DNA from: Raffaelea ambrosiae
Taxonomy: Eukaryota; Ascomycota; Sordariomycetes; Ophiostomatales; Ophiostomataceae
Reading direction: 5' to 3'
Assembly (NCBI GenBank): GCA_002778195.1
Contig: PCDI01000004.1
Location: forward strand, 1,248,733 to 1,312,732
DNA: 64,000 nt
The notes beneath the pieces were generated by a model. It made no database searches and was not told the origin of the DNA. It was given only the letters and a program-made list of their open reading frames with translations. Shown here in pieces: positions 11,026-23,114 of this stretch. The position numbers and the translations under genes are program-made. Position 1 is the stretch's first letter; every line of letters begins with the position of its first letter.

Positions 11026-13661
11026 ATGGCATCCGCTACAGCCATGAAGGAGTACCTGGACTCCGACAGACTCAATTTCCTCGTCTGGAGGTTCGTCTCG
11101 CCCTCCCCCCCTTCTTCCCCGTCCTTTTTCTTCCCTTCGCGTCTGCCGCATACCCTTTTTGTTGGCCGCTTTCTTCTCGTGTCTGCTCCTGTGCTGCTGG
11201 CTGGCTGGCTGTCTGTCTGGCTGTACCCAAATGCAGCTGCCGCCAGCCACCACGAGTACTCCTCCCACCCCCCACACATTTTGGCCACACCCTGTTTCCT
11301 GTTCGCCTTCCCCCCAGCCCAAGCCCTGCATCTACCGTGTCGCGATACCGCCACGATAAAAACTCCCAAAATGGAATTCTTGCTAACGCGCATAATTTGA
11401 ACAGGTATCTTCTAGAAGGAAGTATGTGAACTTCACTGTCGTAGATCTCTTTCATGCCTTCGCTTTTGTCTGCTTTGTCTTACTTGGACTATTTTTGTCC
11501 AAGTTTTATTTTATTTTTATTACCTCACGCCTGCACCCAGCTCCTCTTCCTTCCCGCCTGTCTCTCGTTCTCACCGCTCAGCCACTGACCGCGCCAGACT
11601 ACCGGGAGACTGCAGCCAAGTTTCAAAAAGAATGGCACATCCCAGAACCTCACAAGCACTTTGACTTCGCGCCTCACGTCAAGAGCCATGCATTGGTCAA
11701 GGCAATCAACCGTGGCCTTCTTTACTACTCGCTCGAGAGGAGCTTCTCCGCCACAACAAAGTCCCAACAGGTATGACAATCTTGTTCCATCCCGTCCCCA
11801 AAGATCACCGGCTGCTGCTTCCCCATCCCACTTATGCTTGACGCGCCATATTTCTGCCGCTCGCCCCCTTCCCCCCTTTTCCATTTTTGCGCGACATCTT
11901 TCTCACAGCTTCTAGGCTGAAGATGCTGCGGCAGAACCGCAGGGCATATTCGGTCCGCTCATCACCGAGCCGCCACCACCACCAAGGCCAGAGGACCTGC
12001 CAATAGAGGAGGCCAAGGCTACTACGGGCGACGACGAGACCTCACGCAAGCGTCAGCTCGACAAAGAGCTGCAGAATGGCTCGCCGGTCAAGAAGGCGAA
12101 GCTCAGCAATGGCTTCGGCGGCGCTGCCGCTAAATCAGACGCATCGCTGCCCACCCCTATGGAAATCGACAGTAACAACGAGAACCAGCACGCCTACCCG
12201 TCGCCTATGGAGCGCGACTCTGCCACCACGCCTATCCCGCGAACCGACGGACCCGAGCAGGGCACGCAGGTCGACAAAGTTGAGGAACTGGCCCCCGAGA
12301 CAATTTTCTTGCAGCTGGCACCAGACCACTCCGTGGATGAGTCGACCGTCGACCAGGCTGCGCCTGGCCACGAGAACCCCATTGTCCTGCATTGCGAGTG
12401 GAATCCCAGCAACCCATCCATTTTGGCGGCCGCCGGAACGGATGCGCTAGCCCGCATTTGGACGATCTCGCGTGCCACGGCATCTACCGATCCCGTGAAT
12501 GATCACGTGAATTGGGGTAATCGGCCTTACAAGGATCTTGTGGACGGGGATCTCTCACAGACAGCCACAATCACCGCCATGGCCTGGAACCACGACGGGT
12601 CGGCAATTGCCCTCGCTACCGAGTCCGAAAGCAAGGCCCGTGTCGGCATCTGGACCCCCGATGGTACCTCTGTGCTCCGATACAGTGTGCAGGAGCCACC
12701 CGTGATCAAGCTGCGCTGGAACCCCGACAGCTCTCTGCTCCTGGGCATCGCCCCGGACAACGGCGGCACTCTCATCACCGTGTTCTTCGCTGTCACGTCC
12801 AATAGTGTCTCTCATTTCCTGGCCGACCACGATCTGACGACAGACCCACTCGACGCGGCATGGACGGATAACACCAACTTTTTGTTGTGCGGTGGCGACC
12901 TGCTCATTGCTCTGCACTGCACCGACACCGAGATCGTCAATGTGAAGACGTTCGAGACGAAGAAGGACGACAATTTTGTTCAGATTCAGTACGATTCTCT
13001 GTCCAAGTTGGCAGCCACGGCCAGCGAGAAGGGTGTCATTGATGTAAGGAACCCACAGTCTCTCGACCTAGTCTGGGAAGGGAAAATAAGGTTATCCGAC
13101 GGTATGTGTTGCTAACAAGATATAGCTCTGGGACGAATCTGGCGAGCGCCGAACCATCTCTGCTCACATTGGACTGGTAACATCCCTAATGTGGCAACCG
13201 TTGCAGTCGGTCGCTGCTTCGGACGAGCGGCTCCTTGCTTCTGGCGGCGAAGATGGCGCGATCACAATATGGAATGCCCGCATGCCGGACAGCAAACCAA
13301 AGTGCTCTATGACCATGGATCTACCTGTCGTCTCGCTTTCATTCACCCCAGACGGTGCATTCATTGCAGGTGCCACGGCCGACCGGATCTTGATTTGGAA
13401 AGTCGGCGAGCACACCATGCCTCGTGCTAGCTGGCGAAGACCGCCTCACCCCGGATGGTTCAGCGCTAAGACCAATGGCGAAACCGAGGAAGAGGACACG
13501 CATTGTCTTGGCTGGGATACAACGGGCCAAAAATTGGCATATGGCGTGAACAACAGGGTATGTTTCTCTTCTCATGGTTCCTATATTTTGTGCCTCCTAC
13601 ACAAGTGGTTGTCTGGTATACTGATCGATATGCCTAGCTGGCTGTTATCAATTTCCGGTGA
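11026..13661 (+). CDS. LisH-WD40 protein, TBL1/Sif2-like corepressor subunit
   Basis: Six exons (11026-11090, 11405-11421, 11598-11770, 11916-13043, 13126-13557, 13638-13661) encode 612 residues. Exon 2 is only 17 nt and completes the LisH motif: residues about 12-42 read LDSDRLNFLVWRYLLEGN followed by YRETAAKFQKEW, the LisH dimerisation motif of TBL1/TBLR1. Next comes an acidic, Pro-rich linker with a bipartite-type nuclear signal (KRQLDKELQNGSPVKKAK, residues 129-146). The WD40 propeller follows, with strand ends such as ARIWTI, RVGIWTP, VIDLWDE, AITIWNA and RILIWKV, and the last exon adds the closing strand LAVINFR. TBL1/Sif2 proteins are scaffolds of histone deacetylase corepressor complexes (NCoR/SMRT in animals, Set3C in yeast) in the nucleus. 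That role is known for the family and inferred here. A second ATG at 11044 would also retain the LisH motif, so the exact start is uncertain by six residues. Confidence 0.87.
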
Positions 13662-13982
13662 GCCCAACACGACGACTACTGTAACCAACTTCATTCACAC
13701 TTGACGATACCCTTTCCGAGCCTCGTAAAGGACACACACACAGCCTTCTTGTGACAGCTCCTTGGCCATATCCTCGCAAACAGACGTGCACGCTGTATGT
13801 TATCGATCATCAGAGTGCCGCCTCAGATACAGCCACCGATCCGAGACGTCGCGCCTACAGAAAGCCCTGGAACTTATTCGGCATACCCGTGTCCCCTCCA
13901 CAGGGATGCCGTATTCTACTGCAAATCGGCGCGACCTGTTTACTTGAAGAGGGGGTGTACACCACTACTACCACTGCTACTA

Positions 13983-14020
<38 letters not shown>

Positions 14021-17000
14021 CGCTTTTTTCCCCACTTTCACTTTTGTTACCACTACAACTTCAGGCAGGACCATGACGAAGACACGACGATCTCGGGGAG
14101 CATCTGGTGGGAATTTTGCTTTTCAATCTTTCTTTATATTCCTTGTTGCAAATCGTTCCGTACTTCGCTTCTTTGGCAAAGGCCCTGGATACCACAGCCA
14201 CATATATTCTTTATTGCTATTTCCTTTCCCGCTTCTTTCTCTTTTGTTGATCGGACTTGTGTGGGTGGATGGAGTCTTTGTGCTGTTCTTGCTCTTGCGC
14301 CTCGCTGCGGCGCTCACTCTTCTTTACTTCGACATCACCCTCAAACCGGATTTCATTTTCCCTTCTCTGTCCCTCTCTCTTTACATGCGTCTGAGAGCAA
14401 GAGCAGAACAGTTCCTGGTCTCTTCTCTAGAGGTGTCTTTGGGTTGGAGATGGCGCGTTTCCTAGTTCACTAATTGCTTCTGGTTGATTTTTACCAAGAG
14501 AAAGAGTTATGCCGGATAACACCAAACCAAAAAAAAAAAATACGGAGGACACGGAAGGACGGACGAACCTTGAATGGATGCGGAAGGAGGAGTATCACGG
14601 CGCGTTCTTGGAAGACTGGGGGTAGTCTACGGCCTATTTTTCTCTCTGCTGGCTTATGTGCTCTGTGCTTTTTTTTCTGTGTATTTGCCTGTCTTTCGAA
14701 ACCCTTCTCTCTTGTTTTACTGGCTTGTATTCAACAGTTTCCTTTGTTCTTGTCTTTTCTTTCCCTCTTTATCCATTTAAACTTCTTTTTTGTCTTATAG
14801 ATAACCAAGAGGAGAGGGGAGTGATTTGCCGTTGGTCGAGTCGTTCGAACGTAGTACAGGCAATGAGAGCAGGGATGGATGTGGAGAGAAAAGGACCAAC
14901 AAAACAATAAAAGAGTTTTTTTCATTGACAAGAGGCACGGGTGTGCACTCCACGGGATGCATATCTGTCAGAAGCATATCTGCCAACGTGGTCTCATGTA
15001 CTTTGTAGGTATTCTGTTCGGTTGTAGATCTACCTGGCTTGCCTGGCCCTGTCTTCTTTTTGCCGTGTGCGTGTACATGCCCTTGCCCGAAGTCGGCGCG
15101 ACATATTAAGAGAAGGTGTGGGAAAGGAAATGGGGGTTCAACGGAGGGCAAATGAGGCGCCGAGACGAAACGCAGCCACCCGGCTGTACAACGCAGAAAG
15201 GGACTGCAGAATGCTGCAAGCTGCTGCAAGCGGCTGCAAGGGGGGTGACGCCTTGGACGCCTCTTGACCTTTCGCCTAGAACGGACAAGAGAAACAAGGG
15301 TCATCAAGGGTTCCATTTCGGAACAGGCACTGGCTCAAAACAAATAAATGCATGCGGTTATGCACGTTTCTCCTCCTAACCAGTCTTGTCGCTGTGGGAA
15401 TTATGGTTCTTTGGCCTGCATTGTGTGTCTGTTTTGGCGACATGCCAACAAGCCAAGAAACCGTTGTCACTTTGGGTTGGGCTGCAACACGGGTTTTTCT
15501 GCTCTTGAGCCCGAAAAGGAGGTTCGCTAGGGAGCCTCAATGGGACTCTCAATGGATCACCCGATAGAAGCTGTCAAGGAACTGCAAGAATCTCGCTAAG
15601 AAATGGTCTAGCGAGGTCGTATCTACCTGGGTTCTGCTTCATAGCTACTGTATGTATGGCGAGTCTATCCAGGAGTCACCACAAAAACGTGGTCTCGGCC
15701 CAAGAGCGGAGGAACTGACCAACGAAAAAGTATGGTGGCACAAAGGACGGGTAACAACATGCGGGAAGCCCGAGTAGTTTCAAATTGGCCGGTCAAAGAA
15801 AGGGGAGAGTGGAAAAAAAAAAAAAAATCGGAGAAACTGCAGAGGGTGCAGAAAGGGCAGAAATGACAGAGGCAGAGGTTATCTCGAACGCGAGGATGGT
15901 TCCACGAGAGCTGTCTGGTGTCACGCTGCCGTCATGTGATGGGGAGCGATCGTTCCTTCCCTTGTCTTCTTGTCTGGTCCTTCTAACGCTCCCTGTTCTA
16001 TCCTGTTCTGCTCTTTTTCCGTGCTCTCTCGCTCCTGCCCCCCCACCCTCTCAACGTTTTGGCAGGAGCGTGGGACCACCTGGCGGGCCACCGCAGTTGC
16101 CCGATTTGCACATATGTGTCTCTTCTTGTTTGTCTCTTTTTCTCTCTTTCTCTCTCTTTTCTGGCTCTTGCAGACTTTTTGCTTCGTGACACTTTTCTCT
16201 TCTCTCTCTCTCTCACCTTTTAGCCCTTATCATTTGGCTTTTCAAATTGAAACTTACAATCGGCGCTCATCCTTCCCACGCGCGCAACATACAGGGTATC
16301 TATCACTGGGTCAGCTTCTATTATCAACACAGCCCAATACCATCATACCATTTTGCCACCGGAGTGGCCGTTTTTGCCGATTCGAACCTAGCCCATTTCC
16401 TATTTTCCCTGCCTGACGGGTGGGGAGATGCACGGCGTCATCTCAAATATCTGAGAGAACGGCTAGAGAGCTCAGCTCCTGCGCGCTGGGTCTAGTCTGC
16501 TTTTCCAGTCGTGTCGGCGGGAAAGGCGACGTGTGGGGTGTGGTGGCGTGTATGTGGGCAATATTTCTGGCATTTTGGTTTTCTGTGGCTCCTTCTTGGT
16601 CTCCCCCGGTTCCTCTGGTTCTCTCCTGCCAAGAGCCGAATCCTTCTGGACCAGCATACGATACGACAGCCCGACAGGTGACAAAAGTCGAAAGAGGCAC
16701 TGCAGTTCAGCTGGACCAGGTACACACCGAAAACACTGTCAGAGGACCTCGAATAGGAAGCCGGCCTAATTTCAGAAACGCGGCCAGCCAGGGCAACAAC
16801 CGCCCAACAAGGCAAGAACACGCCCGTTCGCTCCTTCCCGGCGGGAAAAGAACATCGGATAGTCGGGGCCAGCAAACGGGCCAATTATTGCGGCTACAAA
16901 CAAAGCTCGTGGCTTGTGCTCCTTCTTTCTGCTCGAATATTCCCCTGGCTCGATTTCGTCACAGCCCACCACCCGGAACGGCTTCCCCTAGGCTAGTGTG

Positions 17001-17780
17001 CCGAGGGGTCTTTATATAAGCTGTGCGCCTGGGCTCACGCCAGGCTGGGGATGGGCTGCCACGAGTGGCTAGCGTCGCACGTCCCAGCAAAGGAAGAAGA
17101 AGGAAAAAAAATAACGGCGGTGCAGCAAAAGAGAAGCTCTTAAGAAAAGAGAAAAGACCTGGCCAGCCATTGCTGGTCTCCCCCATCAGCCCAGCCAAGC
17201 TCCTATCCCACCTTTCATCGTCGTCTCCTTTATTTTCGTCTCTCTTCTTTTTTTTGCTCTCCTTCTTCTTTTGGACGCTTTCTTCTGCTTGTCCTCGGGC
17301 GTCTTCTTCTCGCTTTCTGCTCCTGGCAGCACCAAACAACAGAGCCGAGCGCGCTTGCCTTCCAGCAAACAGAGCTTGGTCGAGAGCAGCAGGAAGCCCC
17401 GAGACAAATACGAGCGTGCTCTGGGAGCACAACCCACCCTCCCCGCCTAGCTGGACCTGCCTGAGACCGGATCTCAGCAAGTGACAAACGAAGAGGACTG
17501 CAAGACGCACGCAGCCGAGAGTAACAACAACAAAACTTGCACGGGGGGGCATATCTGACGATAGACCGCAAGAACAGCAAAAGCCCCAAAGGCAAGCTAC
17601 CGTTGAACCATTCAAATAGACAAGCAGTCCGCACTCGCCACGCCGCAAAACGTCTTCTTCGCAAATCTTTTTTGTTCCCTCGTCGCCGAGCAATCCATCT
17701 TGCCAATCTGCACCTGTGCAAGTCTTTCACGTGCCTCGGCACGAGCGTCCAACTTTCAGCAGCAGTTTCTTTGTTCCATC
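13662..17780. other. 4.1-kb intergenic region, no gene recognised
   Basis: Only low-complexity or motif-free frames are seen (for example 13751-14473 plus, which runs through a triplet repeat and hydrophobic T-rich sequence). It contains the CTA/CTG microsatellite (13961-14020), purine/pyrimidine-rich tracts near 15810-15840 and 16130-16220, and the presumed 5' leader of the gene starting at 17781. Confidence 0.55.
13961..14020. repeat. Compound trinucleotide microsatellite (CTA)n(CTG)n
   Basis: ACCACTACTACCACTGC is followed by an uninterrupted run of CTA triplets, then a run of CTG triplets, about 300 bp downstream of the WD40 gene stop. Tracts of this kind are commonly length-polymorphic between strains. 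Confidence 0.9.
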
Positions 17781-18930
17781 ATGTCGGGTTCATCACCAAC
17801 CGAGTCGTCGGCTTCGTTATCGCCAATTGGCGAGCCCGCCGACCCGGATCCTCCAGGAGTGATTGGGTCGGATGCATCCCACCACCACCACCACCACCAC
17901 AGCCAGCAACTACACTATCCCCGTCGAACGTACGAGGCGCACCTGTACCAGGAGCAGCAGCAGCAGGGCGGAATAGCCCACGAGCCCGGGCATCCAGTCA
18001 AGAAGCTGTTCTTCACCTCAGAGATGCGTGACCGACAAGCTCGTGGCAAGGAACCCTATGCCATGCCGGCCACGGCAGTTGGCCTGGTCCAGCAGAGAGA
18101 GATGCTGGAGGAGCACCTGCACGAGAAGGAGGAGAAGCGACGCCAACAGAAGGAGCGCGAGGGGCGGAGAATACGGACAGAAGCAGCGGCAGCTGCTGCG
18201 GGAGAATCGACAGCAGAATCGACAGCACAGGCTGGTAGCCTCAGCGGTGGCAGTGGTGGCGGGGGGAGCCCGGCCCATGCCGACTCTTCTATGCGCGTGG
18301 ACGTGGACAATGCCTTGATCTTCGGACAGGCGAACTATCTGTGGAATCCCAACCAGCACCATTCGAACCGACGACCAGTGAAGTGAGTTTCTTCTTCTTC
18401 TTTTATTGTTTTTGTTGGGGGGGGGAGGGGGGCATATTTTGTCGTCTTTTGGCGCCCCCTTGCTGTGCTTCTTAATATTTGGTTTGTCCGTGTGTGCGTG
18501 CGTTCGCTGAACTAACGGAACTGTTCTCCTCAGCGCCGCTATCTGCCCAATGGATCAATTTGAGCTGCTTGACCGTCGGCGGCATGCTGCCCTGGTGCTG
18601 GACACGCCCGAGCTGCTGATGATGTATGCCCAGACCACAGGTGATGTATGTTGTATCTTCCACTGTTTCTTTGTGGCCAGGGCCACAGACAACTATATGC
18701 TAACGCTTGGCAAGAGCATTCCGGCCACGCGGTGGCGGTTCACACAAATCCTCTGCGGGTGCGACGAAAAGGACGCCGTGACCACCCTGCTGTACGGCCC
18801 GCCAGCCGAGCAACGGCTGTCTGGGGAGGCCGCTGCTAGGACGTACTCTGCTGCTGCCGTTGGTGGTAGCAGCAAGGCGGCCGTTTCCGGCTCTGGAAAG
18901 CGGAAGCTGCCTCATAGCTGGGGTTCGTGA
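17781..18930 (+). CDS. Unidentified protein with a conserved-looking C-terminal half
   Basis: I do not recognise a named family. Three exons (17781-18382, 18534-18645, 18715-18930) give 309 residues. Intron 1 (151 nt, phase 2) has GTGAGT, a CTAAC branch sequence and CAG. Intron 2 (18646-18714, 69 nt) has GTATGT, GCTAAC and AAG; it is a multiple of three without a stop, so an unspliced message would simply add 23 residues. Splicing yields TTGDSIPATRWRFTQILCG, which looks more protein-like than the read-through. The N-terminal part is low complexity: a run of seven His (about residues 34-40), a Gln run, then a charged stretch near residues 110-135 (EMLEEHLHEKEEKRRQQKE) likely to be helical or coiled coil, then Ala/Ser/Gly-rich sequence. 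The second half begins CPMDQFELLDRRRHAALVLD. No signal peptide or membrane segment is visible. An in-frame ATG at 17700 could extend it by 27 residues. Confidence 0.75.
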
Positions 18931-20144
18931 ACGAGAGTCTCCTGTTCGTATGGATGGTTGTGTGAGTATGCGGGTGATATTAACCGCCGCATGGTTTCTG
19001 GGAACTTCTGTTTTGCGGGAGTCTCGGGGAAGATCATTGAACTCGCAAGTACGAGGGCTTTTTCTCCTGTTTTTCTGTCCTCTCTTCACTTCAGCCTTGC
19101 CTTTCTGTGTCTTTTTGGGGGTGCTTTTTTCTGTTATACCTACTTGTAATATTAAGGGCGCGCTTTGTTACTGGGAGGGATCTACATTGTGCAGAGATGG
19201 TTCCTGGAAGGTAAAGAGGCCCCTATCGTATCGTTTGTTTGCAGTTTCTTCCGTTTCCGTTTCCGTTTCTGTTTCTCTTTCTCTCTCTGTTTATTTTTTT
19301 ACCCTCGGCATTTTGTGCAAGGAGTACGCGGCGTTTTACTACATGGTGCCCAACCCATATTGATTGTCGGTATCTGTTATTTTTTTTTGGTACGTCCTTT
19401 TGGATATGTCTGGACTGTTTCTTTTTTTTTTTTTTTTGGGAAGGGCGCTTGTCCAGCCATTACGGCCATCATTATACCAATATGCAAATGCAAAATGCAA
19501 CACACGAATTCAGCTTGCCTCGACGAGCTCCCAGGACTCCATAGAAAGTAGGTCTATAGTCATTGACGTTATGATCGTACCCAACGCCATATGCGTTCAT
19601 GGACTTGGTTATGTGCTGCCACTTGTAGGAATGCCCAGCCAAATACATACTTTTCCACCTTAAAGAGGAGGATGATTCCCGTAGAAACCCCAGAAAGGGT
19701 GAATATAACCACACCAAACAAAAAATATATAAATCCAGAAAGAAACAATACCGAAATAGAGTATAAAGCCAAAAAAAAGTGATGTAAACGCCTGCTAATC
19801 CCGCTCGATCGGAGGAGGGTCATATAAAAAAACCCTTGTTTCTTTGTTTCCTTCATCCAAATGATGTCCCAAAATGCTGTTTTGTTCCCATTTCCAAAAT
19901 GTGCATGTTGAGGCCGCGAAAACGAACAAATCGCAAATCCAACCCAGAGGAAGCCAACCCGGAGAAAACAAAAAGAACGACATGAGATGCTAAACCCGAA
20001 CGCCAAGCCGATTTTAACCAAAAAAGAACAGAAAAAGAAGCCCGCCGAGACAGGGAATCTTAGAAGCAGGTCAAAAAGCCAAACAAGTCAAGCCAAAGAC
20101 AACCCAAACGAAGATCATCTATTAAAGACGATCCAAAAAAAAAA
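18931..20144. other. Convergent intergenic region, no gene recognised
   Basis: This lies between the 3' ends of the 309-aa gene and the ADAM gene. It holds T homopolymers (longest about 17 at 19422-19438) and AT-rich sequence with several hydrophobic but motif-free frames. It is probably mostly 3' untranslated sequence from both sides. Confidence 0.55.
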
Positions 20145-23114
20145 TCATGCATAGCGCACTGATGGCCCCCGGAAAGGTGGCACCCATTGGTCCTGGTTTG
20201 GGCCTCGGTTGGGGCCCTGATTCTGGCCCTGGGTATATGGCGGCGGGGGGGTATAGAAGCCACGATCGCCAAAGCCTCCTCCGGACATGAACGGCTCCCC
20301 GTGAGGCGGCGGCGGCGGCGGCCCGCCTGGTGGCGGGCGATCATATCCGTCCGTCCCGCCTCCATAGCCTTGGTTGCGCCACGGCCCCACCGACGGCGGC
20401 GGAATGGTCATGTCGGCCACGTCGTCTCTGGCACCGTTGCCGTTGTTGTTGGGGACAGACCGCTGGTTGCTGGTGGAGGAGCTGTTGTCGTCGTCGGTGG
20501 TCTTGGCACGCGCGTTGTCGTTCCTTGCTCCGCCTCCAAAGAGCCAGGATCTCCGCTGCTTCTGGCCCGTAGCCGGCGGCGTGCCGGCCGACTTGCGCAC
20601 CAGGGTATTGCGGCTGGCGTTGATCGCGTTGGCACCATTGGCAGCGTTGGCACCATTGCCATTGCCATTGCGCCAGCCGTTGGCGGCGGTCATGGCCATA
20701 GCAGGCCCGACACCAGGCGGCATGGGCGGCGGCATGCCGCTCTTGATGCGGTTGTTCCGGCGGCGGCGGCGGCGGATGCATGACCAGAGGCAGCTCAGGA
20801 TGGCCAGCAGGATCAGGCCGCCGACGACAGAGGCAACGGGGATGACAATGTCGAGGTGGCTCTTGAGAGCGTTGCCAATCTCTCTCGTCACAGAGGCGCC
20901 GTCGCAGTTGCCGTTGTTGCACTTGCCGCCGCCCTGGCAGGGGGTGCCGTCCAGGAAGTTCTGCATCATCGAGTAGCACATGTTGGCGCCGAATTCCGGC
21001 GAGGCGCAGCTCAGCTGGCAGCCGGACGAGCTGCAGGCGTAGGTGTCGTTGTTGGTTGTTATCGAGCCCATCAGCGTCCGGCACTGCAGGTCGCGCGAGG
21101 TGCACTGGCCAGAGGCGCAGGTCAGGCCGGCGCCGGATGTGCCGCATTCGGTGCCGTCCGGAGAGTTCTGGTTTTCCGGGCACGTAGCCGAGGTGCCCGA
21201 GCAGGTCTCCGCCGGGTCGCACGAGCCGGTGCTGGCGCGGCACACGGTGCCGCTGTCGGCCAGCTGGCACGAGGAGGTGCAGCACTCGCTGTTGGACGGG
21301 TCGCAGAGGGCGTTGGTCTTGAACTTGCACGTGGACGGCTCGCAGCATGGGTTGCTGCCACAGCCGGCGGTGCCGCCGCAGTCGCAGTCTTCGCCGGCCT
21401 CGACGATACCGTTGCCGCACTCGCTGCCTGAGATCGTGGTGATGTTTCTGTTGTTGGTCAGGCAGGTGGACTTGACGCTGTTGCGGCCGAGGGCGGAGCA
21501 GATGTTGCCAATGGTGCAGGGCGAGAACTGGGTGATGCCGGTCCCCGTACTAGGGTTCATGATGTACTGGCTGTTGGCGTTGCACTGGGAGCTGCTCAGC
21601 GGACAGCACTGCTGCTTGGTGGCGGTGCCGTCGCTGCAGGTGGAGGCGACGCAGTCGTGGACGGCGCCAAAGGTGTGGCCGGTCTCGTGGGCCATGACCT
21701 GCCACTCGGCGCCGCCGGTGCGCACGACGACGTTGGCGGCAGCGATGCTCTCGTTGGACGAGGAGTCCGTGGTGGCGCCCTCGCTGCACAGCTGGCCGAG
21801 CCAGGCCAGGCCGACGGCCGAGTCGGTGGGACAGGTGCTCAGCATCATCCAAAAGGCGTTGGTGTCGTTGGGCTGGCTGCCGCGCCACTTGGAGAACAGG
21901 TTGAGACGATCGGTAATGGTCAGGCTGCTGGTGCAGGCGGCGTTCCAGGGCGTGGGCGAGTTCGCGGCGTTGGTGGGACACGTGGTGTTCTGGATGGTGA
22001 TGTTCTGGATGCCGAGCGAGATGTTGAAGGCATTCTCGTAGACGCGCGAGGCCGTGCTGATCTGGTTGATGACGTTGGTGGAGATGTTGGAGTGCGTGGA
22101 AAAGGCGGAGGCGTAGTTGCAGTCGACGGCGACGCCGAGCAGGGCGACCTTGCGGGCGGTCGGGCAGCCGGCCGAGTTGCCAATGGTGGACGTCAGGTTG
22201 ACGCCGGCCGAGTTGCCGCCGGTCGAGCCGGTCGACCCGTCGGTCTGGCGGCCAAACAGCTGGCGGCCAAAGAGCCAGCGCCGCGCGCTGTCTGTGCCGT
22301 CCGGAGAGGCGTCGTCGAAGCCCTCGTCGAGGCCGATGCCGCGGAAGACGGGGTGCATGTCGTTGGTGTTGAAGAGCAGGCCGTCCGCCGAGCAGGCCGG
22401 CTGGGCCATGACGCCCGAGTGGCCGTAGGTGCCGTCCGAGCGGCGGCGCAGCTCCCGCACAGTGGCCGCATCGCGCAGCGCCTCGTCGGGCAGAATGTCC
22501 GAGTCGCGCCACACAACCATGTACTCCTGGTCCGGGTTGGAGGCGGCGGCCGGGAGCAGCGGGTCGCCCGGCAGACGGGTGTCGCGGTAGTTGGCGCTGG
22601 TCATGATGTGGTAGTGGTCGCCGCCGAGGTGGAAGGCGCCCTCGAAAACGGGCTGCTTGCCGTCGACGTGGACGTAGAGACTGGCCCAGCCGGCATTGGT
22701 CCAGTAGTTGTGGTCGTGGTCCTCCACAAAGGCGTGGCCGGAGAAGACGCGGTGGTCGAGCCGCTTGATGGGCTCGACAGACGACACGGAGCCGTCGGCG
22801 TTGATGTGGTGGATGGCGGCATTCTCGGCGAGGACGTTGTGGTCGGGCTCGAGGCGGAGGCGAACGGGGAGGCGGCGGCCCGAGGACTCTTGTTGCAGAG
22901 TGAAGGAGATCTGGAAGTGCGAGAGGGCGTTGACACGCCCGGACGCCGAGTGCAGCTCAGCATCCTGGACGAGGGAGATGCCGCGGAGGGGGTTGCGCAG
23001 GCGAGACTCGGCAGCAGCACCGGGGACGAGCAGGCCGAGGAGGAGGAGGAGGCCGACAAGACCGGAGAAGGCGAGGAGGGCCGGCCGGGGCCACGGCGGT
23101 GGCACGGGGCGCAT
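20145..23114 (-). CDS. ADAM-family membrane metalloprotease (fungal ADAM)
   Basis: A single open frame of 989 residues. Order: signal peptide (hydrophobic core within residues 11-35), propeptide to about residue 300, reprolysin-type zinc metalloprotease domain (about 305-555), Cys-rich disintegrin-like domain (about 560-655, starting ECGNGIVEAGEDCDCGG), further Cys-rich segment, one transmembrane helix (about 753-776, VIPVASVVGGLILLAIL) followed by an Arg stop-transfer run, and a cytoplasmic tail rich in Pro, Gly and Asn. The catalytic motif HETGHTFGAVHD (residues 476-487) has the three zinc-binding His, the catalytic Glu and the Asp typical of the ADAM/reprolysin branch. Several Arg-rich sites just before the protease domain could be processing sites. 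Fungal ADAMs are membrane-anchored sheddases by homology; substrates are unknown. The Pro-rich tail motifs suggest SH3/WW-type partners, which is inference. The length and absence of introns are noted; nothing is broken. Confidence 0.93.
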   Translation of the reverse strand: MRPVPPPWPRPALLAFSGLVGLLLLLGLLVPGAAAESRLRNPLRGISLVQDAELHSASGRVNALSHFQISFTLQQESSGRRLPVRLRLEPDHNVLAENAAIHHINADGSVSSVEPIKRLDHRVFSGHAFVEDHDHNYWTNAGWASLYVHVDGKQPVFEGAFHLGGDHYHIMTSANYRDTRLPGDPLLPAAASNPDQEYMVVWRDSDILPDEALRDAATVRELRRRSDGTYGHSGVMAQPACSADGLLFNTNDMHPVFRGIGLDEGFDDASPDGTDSARRWLFGRQLFGRQTDGSTGSTGGNSAGVNLTSTIGNSAGCPTARKVALLGVAVDCNYASAFSTHSNISTNVINQISTASRVYENAFNISLGIQNITIQNTTCPTNAANSPTPWNAACTSSLTITDRLNLFSKWRGSQPNDTNAFWMMLSTCPTDSAVGLAWLGQLCSEGATTDSSSNESIAAANVVVRTGGAEWQVMAHETGHTFGAVHDCVASTCSDGTATKQQCCPLSSSQCNANSQYIMNPSTGTGITQFSPCTIGNICSALGRNSVKSTCLTNNRNITTISGSECGNGIVEAGEDCDCGGTAGCGSNPCCEPSTCKFKTNALCDPSNSECCTSSCQLADSGTVCRASTGSCDPAETCSGTSATCPENQNSPDGTECGTSGAGLTCASGQCTSRDLQCRTLMGSITTNNDTYACSSSGCQLSCASPEFGANMCYSMMQNFLDGTPCQGGGKCNNGNCDGASVTREIGNALKSHLDIVIPVASVVGGLILLAILSCLWSCIRRRRRRNNRIKSGMPPPMPPGVGPAMAMTAANGWRNGNGNGANAANGANAINASRNTLVRKSAGTPPATGQKQRRSWLFGGGARNDNARAKTTDDDNSSSTSNQRSVPNNNGNGARDDVADMTIPPPSVGPWRNQGYGGGTDGYDRPPPGGPPPPPPHGEPFMSGGGFGDRGFYTPPPPYTQGQNQGPNRGPNQDQWVPPFRGPSVRYA

